From positions 35,963-99,962 of the forward strand of contig JADDOH010010113.1 in NCBI GenBank assembly GCA_016648135.1: a stretch of 64,000 nucleotides of DNA, in the 5' to 3' direction. The notes under the pieces are model-generated. The model was not told where the DNA came from, did no database searches, and was given only the letters and a program-made list of their open reading frames with translations. The translations under genes were made by a program, and so were the position numbers. Of this stretch, positions 41,268-52,979 are shown one piece after another. How positions within the stretch are numbered: position 1 is the first letter of the stretch; every line of letters begins with the position of its first letter. This DNA is from Agrypnia vestita. Its lineage: Eukaryota > Arthropoda > Insecta > Trichoptera > Phryganeidae.

Positions 41268-41790
41268 CAGGGTGTCTCACAGCTAGTAGAAAAACTTTAC
41301 AAATGAATTCCCGCCTTGATAATGAGTCAAAAATGTTTAAGCAATATAATATCAATAGTTATGAAGATGTGCAATATTAAAAATTGTATTTTTTTCGCAA
41401 AAATCGAAAATAGAATTTTTAACGAGGATATGATTTTATTTGAATTTTATAAAACTAATGAATTTTTCGTAATCGATATAAGTTACGGTATTAATAATTC
41501 AACTTTTTTCAAATAATAAGTCAGAAATATTTTTAAAAAATGCGAATTTTGTTATTACATATCTCCATAACAATTGATATTGGATCACGATTGGTTGCAC
41601 ATTTTCGACTCATTATCAAGGCAGGAATCTACTTGTAAAGTTTTTGCTACTAGCTATGTGACAACCTGTATATGCAAGGTTTGACTGAGCTAGTCCACAA
41701 TACTTTACAGGTAGATTCGTACCTTAATTCTGAGTAAATGTTCTAACATTAATAGATTATTTTAAGATATCGTAGTATGCAGGGGGGGAA
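41268..41790. mobile_element. foldback element FB2 (related to FB1), with a partial second copy
   Basis: 41268-41669: CAGGGTGTCTCACAGCTAGT at left, GCTACTAGCTATGTGACAAC then CTG at right, inverted halves with AATGAGTC(A/G)AAAATGT and ATATCAATAGTTATG as in FB1. Ends differ from FB1, so a related family. 41700-41770 (GAGCTAGTCCACAATACTTT, ACAGGTAGATTCGTACC) looks like part of one more copy. No coding capacity. Confidence 0.7.
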
Positions 41791-41934
41791 CATACTTTCA
41801 TAGTCCCCTGGCTCCATTAGAGAAGGAGTTTAGTTCAACTCTGTACAATTGTATATTATACGGCTGGAAAGATTTTTTTTCTAATTTACACAAGTGACAT
41901 GGTATCAAAATTTTAAAAAGACGCTCAACATAGT

Positions 41935-42230
41935 CACACTGATGGACAGAGATGAGAAGGGCCGACATAAAACACACACTCGACATAGTACTCCTACTCC
42001 TACATATAGAAAAATCACAATCGAGGTGGCTTGGACACGTGATAAGAATGCCAGAAGAATGAACACCGACAAGAATCCTCCTGGCAACTCCGCAAGGAAG
42101 ACGGCTGGTGGGTCGCCCCAGATTAAGCTGACTCATGCAGAAGCAGCGCAAGACATGGGAACATGGAAACACCTTGTCGGGTATTGGATCTCCGACCCTA
42201 CTAGGATAAGGGAATGAAGAAGAATATACT
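41935..42230 (+). pseudogene. LINE ORF2 C-terminal fragment
   Basis: Reads QSRWLGHVIRMPEE, a stop, then TPTRILLATPQGRRLVGRPR; then in another frame THAEAAQDMGTW. Same type as 21845-22190: RWLGHVxRMPEE-RILLATPxGRRxVGRP. The 3' end has GGGAATGAAGAAGAATA at 42210. Degenerate. Confidence 0.6.
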
Positions 42231-42334
42231 CATTTATTTATTTATTTATTTAATGTTTATGGAAGACCAACAGCACAAAAAAAAGCATAGAAAACATTGA
42301 TACAATATAGATGGCCAATTACAGGTCTCCACAT

Positions 42335-42719
42335 TTAGAAATATTTCAGTAATGATAAATATTTATGATATACTAAGGCATATTAATTATATAGAAAGAA
42401 AGAATAAAAAATTTAAACACACAGAAATATGTCAGTAATGATAAATATTTATGATATACTAAGGCATATCAATTATATAGAAAGAAAGAATAAAAAATTT
42501 AAACAAACAGAAATATGTCAGTAATGATAAACATTTATGATATACTAAGGCATATTAATTATATAGAAAGAAAGAATAAAAAATTTAAACAAACAGAAAT
42601 ATGTCAGTAATGATAAATATTTATGATATACTAAGGTATATTAATTATATAGAAAGAAAGAATAAAAAATTTAAACAAACAGAAATATGTCAGTAATGAT
42701 AAATATTTATGATATACTA
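42335..42719. repeat. 86-bp tandem repeat, about 4.5 units
   Basis: ACAGAAATATGTCAGTAATG recurs at 42421, 42507, 42593 and 42679, with a first, more divergent unit at 42335. Period is exactly 86 bp; units differ by one or two bases. Each holds AAATATTTATGATATACTAA and TATATAGAAAGAAAGAATAA. AT-rich minisatellite. Confidence 0.9.
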
Positions 42720-42724
42720 CTCAT

Positions 42725-44600
42725 ATATGTATACTCAACTTATTCGAGGTAATTTCTGGTTTGTGGTGAGAAATTAAAAAATATTACTGAGATCAAGCTC
42801 ACACGAGTATTGCCATACTGTATTACGAGCCGAAAATTAAGAGAATTCTAAAAACACTCAGCCGAAATTCTCACGAAAATGCTACGTGTGATTCTAGTCG
42901 TTATCAAATTCAATCGATGTATAAAAATAAATTGCATTCGTGACACTCCGTTGTGATATCGTCATATCAAATATTTAACCGTCACGATAAAGATGATGTA
43001 ATTTTTTTAAATGGGATTGATAAAGAAACGACTTCTGTTGAACGGTCGAAAAAAATCAATTTCGATGTTTCCGATAAGACGAATATTCACTGCAAATGCA
43101 TATTTCGGCGTTTTTTTACGAAAATGTGGATTTTTATTATTAATTTATATCAGAATGTATATGATAGATCGCACTTTTTTAGGGAGATAACTTAGATAGA
43201 ACCTTTGTTCTCATATAAAAGTAATAAACTGAACATTATTTATACAATAATTAAGAAAATATTAACATTCATCGACAGGCCGCGGCCAAAAAATCATTTT
43301 TAGACTTGTAGGGCAAACAGAGGTTTGGTTAATTTTTGTATGTAGGCACAATATGTTTTTTTATACGTGTAAAGTTTGCTTAATTATCTAGAATCCATAG
43401 TAAGAAAATTAAGAAATATTCAATATTAATACAGTTATAATGTTTTAAATTTGCAAGAAATTTTTACGTTTTTTTATGATTTTCAAATGCTCTTTTTCAT
43501 ATAAAGAGATGATTTTAAACAATATGTTGTATTTACTCCTGCACTTTGAGACTTCAAGCGTAATTTCAAAGTTTGTTTTTTTATTAAAATGTAAAAATGT
43601 AAAAATAAAAAAAAGAGATTTTATGGAAAATATAACATCTAAATTTACAGGAAACATGATTTTGGAAGGGATAGATACATAAAATGTAGAATTCAGTACA
43701 TTTTAAATTAGTAATCCTCGGTGACTATTTTTCATCAAAATATTTTTTTAACTTAATAGATATTACTGACTGCTTTTATACTCCACATATAGTGTATTAT
43801 TCGCTTAATTCTCTATGTATATATTTTTTTTACATAAGTATTTCTTTTATACAATTTGTGTTGTTATTTTTATTGTTTTCTTCTGTACTTTTTCTTAATA
43901 GTATGTAAACTGTAAGAAGGTCTCTTTGTTTTTTATTATTTTTTTAATGGTGCTATACACACCTAAAAATAATTTAATTTACTGGTAAAAAAATACCAGG
44001 AACTACATTGATCTAGCGTCATATTATCATAACTACGCGTACATGTCTTTTGACACCTTACAATATTTCAAAAATGTAATAATATAAAACAATATATTAT
44101 GTTTTGCGGACACGACAGTCCTGTTATTAATGTACCATAATAAACACCATGATTGATGGTCCCGGCGTGGTTTATTTTCTAAAAGTTTAAATACCACAAG
44201 AGGCCCTCAGCGGGCCGTGTTGAACTGTGAGAATGCGAAAAAAAATGTTGCTACCCACGACTGATCAAACACGTTGTATTCCGTAGTGTTGGAATAGATA
44301 GCACCAAAATAATTCTAACAACAACCTCCCAACAGGCCCAACACAGACAGAAGACAGATGTTGTTAATTTGTTACATAAAATGACATCTGTACTGGTTTA
44401 TGGGAATGAAATTGTTTTCGACTGCAGGTGGCGGTAATAAAAATACAACTCACATACGAAAAAAGGTGCGCAAGTCAAACGTATTTTTTTATAACGGGTT
44501 TCTTTTTATATATATATATATATATTGATTGATTATACCTATCTTCCCTTTTTACTCCAGGAGTTTTCGAATATCAACGTATTTGTTCTATCTTTTTGGA
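42725..44600. other. AT-rich stretch without recognised features; (TA)n microsatellite
   Basis: A (TA)n run lies at 44506-44525. Several frames of 60-80 codons exist but none shows a domain; they follow AT-rich composition. Confidence 0.4.
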
Positions 44601-44779
44601 CAAAATGTCACCTACTCCGTTATCATTGTAGGTCATGCAGTAGCGTGTGCAATCGATGTAATCGGTCACCAACACCGCCAACCAGAATTCTGTCAGAACA
44701 AAGTCAATATTTGTGGCCGAGCCTTGTCGTTGTGGCGTTAAAATTATTTCAATACGAAATATACTTCTTTTGGTTCGTG

Positions 44780-44905
44780 TCTTCTGGGGTATTGCGCCGT
44801 GTTTTTATGACCTTTCTGGCCAATATTTAAGACCGCATTGCAGGACCCATCATCAGGGATCATGTGTCGAACAAGTAGATTCTGAGCGGCCGTGAAAACC
44901 ATTGC
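44780..44905 (-). mobile_element. Penelope-like element (subfamily D), degraded end
   Basis: GTATTGCGCCGTGTTTTTAT, GACCTTTCTGGCCAATATTT, GCAGGACCCATCATCAGGGA match 62725-62795. The minus-strand CUGAUGA and most of stem II survive but GAAAC is lost, so no ribozyme is expected. It then continues GATTCTGAGCGGCCGTGAAA, the outer end in opposite orientation. Confidence 0.55.
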
Positions 44906-45135
44906 GTTGAGTAATGGATATACAATACAGAATTAATTGATAAAATATTAATTAATAAATTAAATTAAAACATAACTAACCAATTTTTATACAATTCACA
45001 GATAAACACAAATAATAATAACGATAATTGGCGAAGAATTCTATATATTAATACATTTTCGAATCAAATTTTTCAAAATATCTACAAAAAAGTATTAGAC
45101 CTGCATTTTATACAAATAATAATATAGAGAAACTC
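44906..45135. other. AT-rich stretch without recognised features
   Basis: Nothing could be supported. Confidence 0.3.
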
Positions 45136-45139
45136 CTCG

Positions 45140-45514
45140 AAAATTCAAAAGATAAAGGTAAAATATTTAACAATTCAGGTGTTTATAAACTGTTGGGTAC
45201 AGCGTTTATATTGGAAAAACCGGTCGCAATTTCAATGTAAGAGTTAGAGAGCATTTAAGATGTCTGAATAATCATGGTTTTTCTGAATTTTCAAATCATT
45301 TATTAGAAAATGATCACGGTTTTGATACAAATTTAGGACTTTCTATTTTAGACATAAATTGCTTTGGTCTGAAATTGAATAATTTAGAATCATTAGAAAT
45401 TAGTAAAGCATGTAATGGTAAACAAAATATTATTAATAATCAATTAAATTTAACTACTAGCCCAAATCTAAAATTTTTTCCAATAATTGCGAGTAATCAA
45501 GAACTTCAGAAATA
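45140..45514 (+). pseudogene. Penelope-like GIY-YIG endonuclease, longest relic
   Basis: DKGKIFNNSGVYKLLG in one frame (GVY in place of GIY) and, after a frameshift near 45200, VYIGKTGRNFNVRVREHLRC in another. The YIG strand and the R-x-x-x-H helix of a GIY-YIG nuclease are visible. It continues LNNHGFSEFSNHLLENDHGF, then LGLSILDINCFGLKLNNLES and runs to a stop at 45512. This is the nuclease that PLEs carry behind their reverse transcriptase to nick target DNA. Besides the frameshift, a short gap removes the C-x-x-C region after GVYKL. The reverse transcriptase is not found upstream. Confidence 0.65.
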
Positions 45515-45973
45515 ATATTTTAAAATAATTTTTCAAATAATTCAGAAAAACAAAAGACATTCTTCATTTTGATGTTTTGACAGTTATGCAACACCCTGGC
45601 GATGGAAAGGTTTTTGCGAAACATGTAGGTGTAATTAATCAAATAAAATAAGTAGATACATACAAATAATACAATCAATATTTTTTTTAAATGTCTATCT
45701 ATGATGTTGCTGAATCAACTGAAAAAAAAATATTAATAAAAAGAAAACACATTGAATAATCAACTTATTTTCTGGGCCAATTCATCATTAATCAGTTTTG
45801 AAATTTTCGACTTATTGTGATCAAAAGACCGAGGAATTCCTCCTTAGTCACTTGTTCCCTCCTCGGATCCAGTAAAGCGATCGGACGTGATCAAGAAGAG
45901 GCATCTTCTTCATCATATCGAGGAGCTCAGATCAGATCCCAGGCAGGGATCAAACGCGACGCATGTTAAGCAC
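45515..45973. other. stretch without recognised features
   Basis: Nothing could be supported. Confidence 0.3.
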
Positions 45974-45976
45974 TTA

Positions 45977-46713
45977 AGCCATGTATTCACTAGGGGACAA
46001 ATCGCGAAACATTCCGCTCGACATGTCGCATCAACATCTACGCTCATGTTTCGGGGACAATGACGCGATCATTTGACGTGTACACACCGGGACTCGCATA
46101 TCTTGTCGCGGAAATGAGGTTATGGATGACAGCTGCGGTATCTCATTTGGCGAAAACGGGGTTCCGCGCAATTCGAAATGTTTTTTTGGGTCGCAATTTC
46201 AAATTAACGAGGTTTTACTGTAGTAAATTGAATATTATTAAAAACAAGGTCCTTTTTGCAAATAATTATTGTTTTCCACGTCACGGAAATGTGGCCCTAG
46301 GAGGTTATGATGTCAACTGCGTATCTGTTTATATTAATGAGTTTATCGAAACGTAAGAGGAGAATGCGAAATTCTTTACTGCAAAGAAAAAGAAGGACGG
46401 ACATTCTATGCGATCTTCGATCGATACAGCTCGATGAGTTCAAGAACAATTTCATTTCCCCACACTGTCATCTTGACAGATACAGCGCATGCGTATTCAC
46501 TTGTAAACATACCACGTGGTACTGACGCTCCGCGGAATGTTGCAGTGAGTACGCTCGGGTACCGTGCGCATGGCAACGTTGCCACGGCACGTAGAAATGC
46601 CGCGCTATGTTGTGCGCGAGGTCGCGGAACAGTGCACGACGTTGCAACGTCACGTAGACTCTATGCCGCGTGTGCTGTTGAGGGACAATTTGTCCCCTAA
46701 TGAATACATGGCT
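45977..46713 (+). mobile_element. Harbinger-type MITE HB1, copy 2
   Basis: 737 bp, same ends as 23103-23838, flanked by TTA (45974-45976 and 46714-46716). Shares TCATTTGACGTGTACACACC, TCGAAATGTTTTTTTGGGTC and the GC-rich right half with copies 1 and 3. Confidence 0.85.
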
Positions 46714-46719
46714 TTAGTC

Positions 46720-46983
46720 AAATATATTATTAGCCGTTTCTGTAGTTTGTTCAAAAAAAATTAAAGTGGGTACACAAAATGCGCAAACAGACGTTTGATC
46801 TCGAACAATACGACGAATGAATGAATTCCGATGCCATGTATGTGTGCTTACTTCAATGTCGCTAATATGAATGCAGATATTTGTAGTTAATTAAACACTT
46901 CATTCATAATATGTGTTCTCGTGTATCCGGAATCCAGAGATCGACCGGTTAATTGATGAAGCGTGTGCAGACTATGTAGGTAT
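46720..46983. other. stretch without recognised features
   Basis: Nothing could be supported. Confidence 0.3.
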
Positions 46984-46991
46984 GTACCTAC

Positions 46992-47828
46992 CAGTGGCGC
47001 GCTGTGGTTATAAACTTAGGTCACGCTGTGACCGACTATATACATATATCAAAAAAATATATATACGCATATACCTATAAAGGTATATACATTTTTTGAA
47101 TTTTTTAACTGTATATAATGAACTATTTTGAGTAGCTTTAATCCACAAAAATAACCTGCACTATAAAATAAATATTGTAAACAAGATTTTCTAAATAAAT
47201 AAATATTTTACATAGGTATAGGTAATACGGCAAAAAATTTCAATATATTTCGAAGACGATTTATACATAATTAAATCGGGAACAATACTAATTTCAGATA
47301 TACGTTTCTTTTCACAAAAATAAATCAAACATTTTATGATACCATTATATGTTATGATATGACAGATAGACAGATGGTATTTACATTCACCATAGAAAAG
47401 ACAAATAGAATTAACACCGAAAGTTTTGGGTGGAATTTGTAAAAAATAACATTTCTGCAAAGACGTCCGCGTAGTTCTCACCTGGCGTAGGACCTTTCGA
47501 AGAAGCGCGCTAAATTTACTTGTCTGTTACACAAAACTCGCAGCATTAAAAATACACGTTTTTTTTCTCGACTTGACTATATCTATGGAACAAATTTGTT
47601 GGGCGAGAACCGACATGTAGTTAGGTACAGAAAAGTCGGAAATAAATTTTAAATCGTAAAAAAACAGATACGTCACGTTAAACAAAAACGTCAGAAATAA
47701 AACTTCTAGCCGTAGGACGAATAACGGCTACAATTTTAAATCAACTCAAAGATTATTTAATTAATATTTGTTTCCCAGAATCTTTACTAATGCACGGCTT
47801 TTTTGCTCGTATGCGCTGCACGCCACTG
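46992..47828. mobile_element. non-autonomous hAT-type element
   Basis: 837 bp with ends CAGTGGCGCGCTGTGG and GCTGCACGCCACTG (inverted) and 8-bp flanks GTACCTAC / GTACCTAT that match at 7 of 8 positions. CAGTGGCG ends and an 8-bp duplication suit hAT. No transposase is present. Confidence 0.7.
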
Positions 47829-47839
47829 GTACCTATATA

Positions 47840-48210
47840 TGTATGAGTATGCGTACCGCGCAATCATACGTGATAAAAAACGTTGAGGAATTTATTGAAA
47901 ATATAATAAAATTGCAAACAAATTCATCGCAAGGAAAATAATATGTTCGAATGAAAGAGGAAGCGATAAGAATTGGCGAATCTGTAAAAAATGGTACATT
48001 CTTTATGCAAAAAAGTTATTCGTTATTACAAAAATACCACTGCGATACGATGCGACCAGGCATAGCAGCGAAATTCTATGTGTCAGTAGGTACTTGCCTA
48101 ACATATTTTTATCCATGGTTAATGTAGTTTGGAACTAAAAATATGAAATAGACGTAAATAGATATAAATTAATTATAAATAGCAAGATAGCTCACACATA
48201 AAATAAAAAC
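47840..48210. other. AT-rich stretch without recognised features
   Basis: Nothing could be supported. Confidence 0.3.
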
Positions 48211-48212
48211 AC

Positions 48213-48672
48213 TTGTTTAAGTTTTATCTTTTTAATTTTGTGAGAAGCGTTTCTCATGAGGGCATTGTCAATCAAAATATTTCACATTGAAAAATTTGTA
48301 TTCATATTGAAAGTAATTTTTTTAGATTTAATTAAAGTTTTTCGTCTTTTTGTAGGTTACGAAAAACCTAAGTAATTAAGTAAAGAGTTAAAGTTATTAT
48401 TAAGGTCGTTGGGCATATTTACGTGTTAAACAAAATTGATATTTTATACGAACCGTATATATTTCACTGAGAAGCAAATCTAGGCGTTTCGCTGGACGAG
48501 ACTTCATTAATAAAATATCCTTCTATTTTACACATTAATTCTTAAAATTTATTTTCAATACTTTTTATATAAATACAAGTCGTTGAATGTAAAATATTTA
48601 GATTGATAATGCCCTCATAAGGCGGCACGCGTCTAGAAAATTAAAAAGGTAGAACTGAAAAAACAAGTAGTT
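48213..48672. mobile_element. foldback element FB3 enclosing a PLE-A fragment
   Basis: Arms 48213-48285 and 48590-48672 are inverted copies (ACTTGTTTAAGTTTTATCTT / its counterpart, and ATGAGGGCATTGTCAATCAA). Between them 48450-48505 (GATATTTTATACGAACCGTA, TTTCACTGAGAAGCAAATCT, AGGCGTTTCGCTGGA) is a PLE subfamily A terminal repeat truncated inside stem II of its hammerhead-like motif. Confidence 0.6.
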
Positions 48673-48679
48673 TTTTTTG

Positions 48680-49350
48680 ATTTCCATATGTGTGATTATG
48701 GAGTTTTATAAAAACAATAAAAAAGCAAGATAGCTATTTAAAACGATTTGATCCTGAACACCCGCATTTTTTAAATCGGGATTTTTTTTTTTTTTCAATT
48801 TTCCTGTACTAATATTTTAGCCATCTTTAAATGTTATTCCGTCTATAAAAAAATTTAACTTTGAAATTAGATATGTACTAACACAACTCAACGCCCACAC
48901 GACAATATAGCGGGTGAGATACTCAAAACTATTAAAAAATTAATTAAAAAGCTAGAACCGGTGTGTAAGCGATATTTCACACACGAAGTTATAATTACAT
49001 ATATCAAAGAAGAAGAAGAAAGTGAACTTGATGACTGGGAAAACATCGCAAAGGAAAACCAATTATATCATTTTTAAACAATGATATGAGTTGACCTACT
49101 CGCATTATATCTTTACCTCAGATAAAATATTTTATCTCCCTCTGATAATCCAGACTATAGCGGTCATAAATCTTACTAATAGTATTATTGACCAATAGGG
49201 TCAAGATTCTAGATACCATCGGCCCCATTTCTGAAAGGTAGATAGAAATTATTATATTATCTTTATCATTTCAAAAAGTGTATGCATGTAGCATAAAAAT
49301 TTACAAAGACTAACTAAACCCGTTCTTTAGGAAAAGTTCCTCCTCTCGCG
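48680..49350. other. AT-rich stretch without recognised features
   Basis: Nothing could be supported. Confidence 0.35.
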
Positions 49351-49359
49351 TATGCTTAA

Positions 49360-50254
49360 GGGGCGGGTAAGGTTTTTAACTTTTTTTTGCATTTTTTAAA
49401 TGAATGTATAACACCGCAAGAATATTGTGTCAAAATTTCAAGTCAATCGGAGCAAAATTGACGAAATTATGAACATTTGAGCGATACTCAGAATGATTTT
49501 CTATACCTGCTCGGGCAGCTAAGAGACGCGCTCACCTGAGGGCTACCGGACGTGCTATTGTATTAGAAGAGTTTTGCGTAGACAATGACAAAAAGATGCT
49601 GATGATGAAAGCTCTTTACTGTGTGAACATGGCATCGACGATTATGTGTAAGTATAAAATAAGTGTTGAGTTTTATTTTGAATTTTACAGTGTGGAAAAC
49701 TTTAAAGCGTTTTCCCCACATCTCACGTTTTCAAAGTCGGTGTCCATCATAACTTCAAAACTACTGCACCGATCCTTTTGAAATTTTGAACACTATTTCT
49801 GTACGTAATTTACGAGGTAACGCTGGAGACTTTTTTTCAAATTTGTTAGTAATTTATATTTTTTAATAAAAAATTAGCCGATTTTTTTTGCAAAAATATC
49901 GCGTTTTTCCCTTCAAAGTGTTCCAAAAAAATGAAAAATTGAAATTTCAAAAAACCCTCCCAGCGTTACCTAGGGAAACTTATTATCTAACGAATGAACT
50001 TAGATTTTTTGATTTCAAATGATCCAGCACCAAGTTATGAGGGACACCGCAATTCTACTTTTTTCCGAGACACGTCCGAATAATTGCTGCCATTGCCGTA
50101 TTTTTTAATATTTCTTCTTGAAAATTTTACACAATATACTTTAAATGTCATACTTTAATGTACCATTGGTTTTAATAAAGAGATTTTAACTGTGTCGTCA
50201 CAAAAAATTCACAAAAACATTCCTTTTTTTGTACGAATTAACCTTACCCCCCCC
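49360..50254. mobile_element. TTAA-flanked element (piggyBac-like target)
   Basis: 895 bp, GGGGCGGGTAAGGTT at left and AACCTTACCCCCCCC at right, flanked by TTAA (49356-49359 and 50255-50258). TTAA duplication is the piggyBac signature. No transposase catalytic motifs were found; a 61-codon frame at 49596 has no domain. It is probably a non-autonomous element. Confidence 0.7.
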
Positions 50255-50259
50255 TTAAG

Positions 50260-50496
50260 ACATGTTTATACCGCAGTTAAAGTATTCATGCTTGCGTAAT
50301 TAAATCCCCTAGTCAACAGTACGTATTTTTTACAATAGACGTTGTTTTTTTTTTAAATTCCGTTCCTTTTAAGTAAAAACTTATACTTGCAATAAAGCAG
50401 GACTCGTTTACTGCGAGTACTACTTTTAAGAGGATTTATTTGAACCTTTTTATAATTGCTTTAAAATCTAGAAGCCCGGAATAATTCTATGGTTTG
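50260..50496. other. stretch without recognised features
   Basis: Nothing could be supported. Confidence 0.3.
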
Positions 50497-52223
50497 AGTT
50501 TTTGATGTGTAACAACTTTCCTCTCGTTTTCCCGCAATCTGTGGCTGTGATTTTGTGAAAAAGGACGGAAATGCGTAACAGGAAATAAGACGCCGGGGAA
50601 GCGCGCGCAATTTCATTTAACCAACGAGCGCGCGCGATGGGGAAAAATCATCGTTTATAAACAAATCAATGTCCAGCAAGAGCCATCGCAGCGAAGACGC
50701 CCACTTCCAACAGCCGATGCTTCTGATTTTGTATATATGCTTCGCGTCTCGTGTCAAGCATGTGGATGATGTAACTTTGATATATTTTGGCTTATTTTTT
50801 CAAAACTATCCAATAAATAATTTTTTTTACATTAATGTAAACAATAACTACCCTTAATGATTTACATTCTGAAATTGTATGTAATTCATGTGATTATTTT
50901 TAAATATTTACTCAACGTTTTCATACAATATGTGTGGCGGCACACTACCGCCATCTATGAAAATAAATAAAAACATATAATTGACCAAACACATTTCTTA
51001 ACAAAAATGCGTGTGTAGATATACGGTACCTACCTAGTGCGGCAAAAACCAATAATAAATAAATGCACATACATTTTCTTTACTTGTGTTTATTAATTAA
51101 TAAATATATAGCTATTAGCTTTTTTAAATTTTGATGTTAATTTCCGTCACTGCCCAATTAATATTTTTAATTGTGAGATGTCAAATCTTACACAAAATAT
51201 GCGACTCTCTGTTAGGCTCGCTCGTTTTTTTGGGATATCCTGTCGTGTTTCTGCAACTTTTCTGACCGACGAATCCTATCGCAGGGTCCATCATTAGTGC
51301 TGATGTGTATTGATTGAACACTACAACACCTTCATATTATTCAGGGGCGTATGTGAAGAATATGAAGTGAACACCGCGTAGAACTACAGTAGATCGAAGC
51401 TAGGACATCGTGGTCCTGGCTATTAGCCCAACAAAATAAGTTAAGGGCAACAAAAAGTCGAGCGAGCCTTACAGTAGTCGCATATGATGTGTAACATTTG
51501 ACATCTCACTATTAAATATATCAATTGAGCTACAACAGAAATTAACATCAAAATTTAAAAAAGCTAATACTTATTCATTTATTAATTAGTAAATACAAGT
51601 AAATAAAATGTATGTACATTAATTTATTAATATACATACATATAATTGTTATTGTAATTTTGTTGAATTTATTTATTATTTAATTGTATTATTATTGAAA
51701 TTATTTATTATTAAATTTTGACGGACTAGGTGTGTACCATGTATCTACACACGCATTTTTATTTAGAAACGTGTTTATGAATTATATGTTTTTATTTATT
51801 TTCACAGATGGCGGTAGGGTGCCGAACTTTATACGAATGTAATTATTTTAAAATATTTTATTTTTACGAATAAAATATTTTAAAATAATTACATAAATTT
51901 GAGAATGTAAATCATTAAAGGTAGTTATTGTTTAAATTTAAAAAATAAGTATTTATTGGATAGTTTCCAAGATATAAGCCAAAATATATCAAAGTTACAA
52001 CATACACACGCTTGACACCAGCCACGTAACATATATACAAAATCAGAAGCGTTGGCTGTTGAAAGTGTGCGTCTTCGCTGTGATGGCACTTGCTGGACGA
52101 TGATTTTTTCCATCGCGCGTGCTTCGCTTCCCTGGCGTCTAATTCCTGTTACGCATTTCCGTCCATTTTCGCGAAATCACTACCAAGATTGCGGAAAAGC
52201 GAAAGATATTACACATCAAAAAT
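50497..52223. repeat. 1.7-kb imperfect inverted repeat around a PLE-D fragment
   Basis: Left arm about 50497-51225 and right arm about 51468-52223 are inverted relatives. The outer ends read TTTTTGATGTGTAACA and TTACACATCAAAAA; inside are GATGATTTTTTCC-type, GCTTCTGATTTTGTATAT and GTAGATAC-type blocks on both sides. Arms differ by substitutions and indels. The centre, 51230-51320, is a degraded PLE-D end (GGGATATCCTGTCGTG, CGCAGGGTCCATCATTAGTG). It could be a large foldback transposon or an inverted duplication; no flanking duplication was seen. Confidence 0.7.
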
Positions 52224-52229
52224 TGGCGA

Positions 52230-52835
52230 AGTACCCCATCTGGCTGCAAAATGATAATGGACCAACAGCCAAAAACGCAACAATGGGCGACGTGCATCAT
52301 CGTGGTGTTGACATGACGCCACGACGAGGTCAGGAGCCGGGTGATGTCAGCCAGGTGGCGCACCCGGCACTGACCTAAGTCTGGCGTCAGGTCTGGTGAC
52401 CACCTCGGGTAATCGGCCAATAAATCCCGGTAATCCGTATGGTAATTCGAGCCGGCTGCAGGCTCAGTTCGGCCATTACGTCACCGTCTTTGATTAACTG
52501 CCGCGGTGGAACGCCGAGCTGATGGAGAGCTGGCGATTAACCTTCGTCAGTAACATCGCGCCTGAACGTGGATATTGCTCAATCGAGTTTTCGCCAGAGG
52601 TGAACGCTTATGATTCATCGGATGTGCACCGGCCAAGCGGTCTTGGATGTTGCGTTAGGTTAAATTGATTGTTGGGTGCGCGGAGTTAATTTGTGGGCGG
52701 TGGACGCCGACCCCAGGGTGTGATTCGCTCCGGCCTCACCTCGACAGAAGATCACAGCCACGGACGGCGCCAAAGTTCGACAACGGGTTTGCTGTGATGG
52801 TCTTTGGTAACCAGGTTTTCTACACAGCTCTTATA
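52230..52835. other. GC-rich block of unknown origin
   Basis: About 600 bp clearly GC-richer than everything near it, with CCGCGGTGGAACGCC and GGACGCCGACCCCAGGGTG segments. Frames of up to 108 codons exist on both strands with no recognised domain. It may be a LINE 5' region, an LTR, or transferred DNA. No bacterial gene was recognised. Confidence 0.3.
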
Positions 52836-52837
52836 TA

Positions 52838-52972
52838 CGAATAGTGTAAGCCGTACGTAAAAGGCACAGTGTTACGTTGTGTTGGTGTTTACGGCTATCA
52901 ACACCAACACGTAGAAACAATGTACCTCGTATGCACGGCTTACACATACTAATTCGATTGTCTTTCTTAACT
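52838..52972. mobile_element. short MITE K1, partial copy
   Basis: GTGTAAGCCGTACG at left and CACGGCTTACACATACTAAT then TCGATTGTCTTTCTT at right. The outer left end is missing. Confidence 0.6.
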
Positions 52973-52979
52973 CCTGTGT

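Noticed and set aside
42241..42252. Short (ATTT)n run
   Set aside because: Too short to be informative; ordinary AT-rich simple sequence.
48213..48672. A new complete hammerhead in the PLE-A fragment
   Set aside because: The fragment ends inside stem II, so CUGAUGA is missing.
49596..49781. A 61-codon frame in the TTAA-flanked element
   Set aside because: No piggyBac-type catalytic aspartates or cysteine-rich end could be found.
52052..52378. A 108-codon frame at the edge of the GC-rich block
   Set aside because: Half of it lies in the right arm of the inverted repeat and no domain is visible; the partner arm does not keep the frame.
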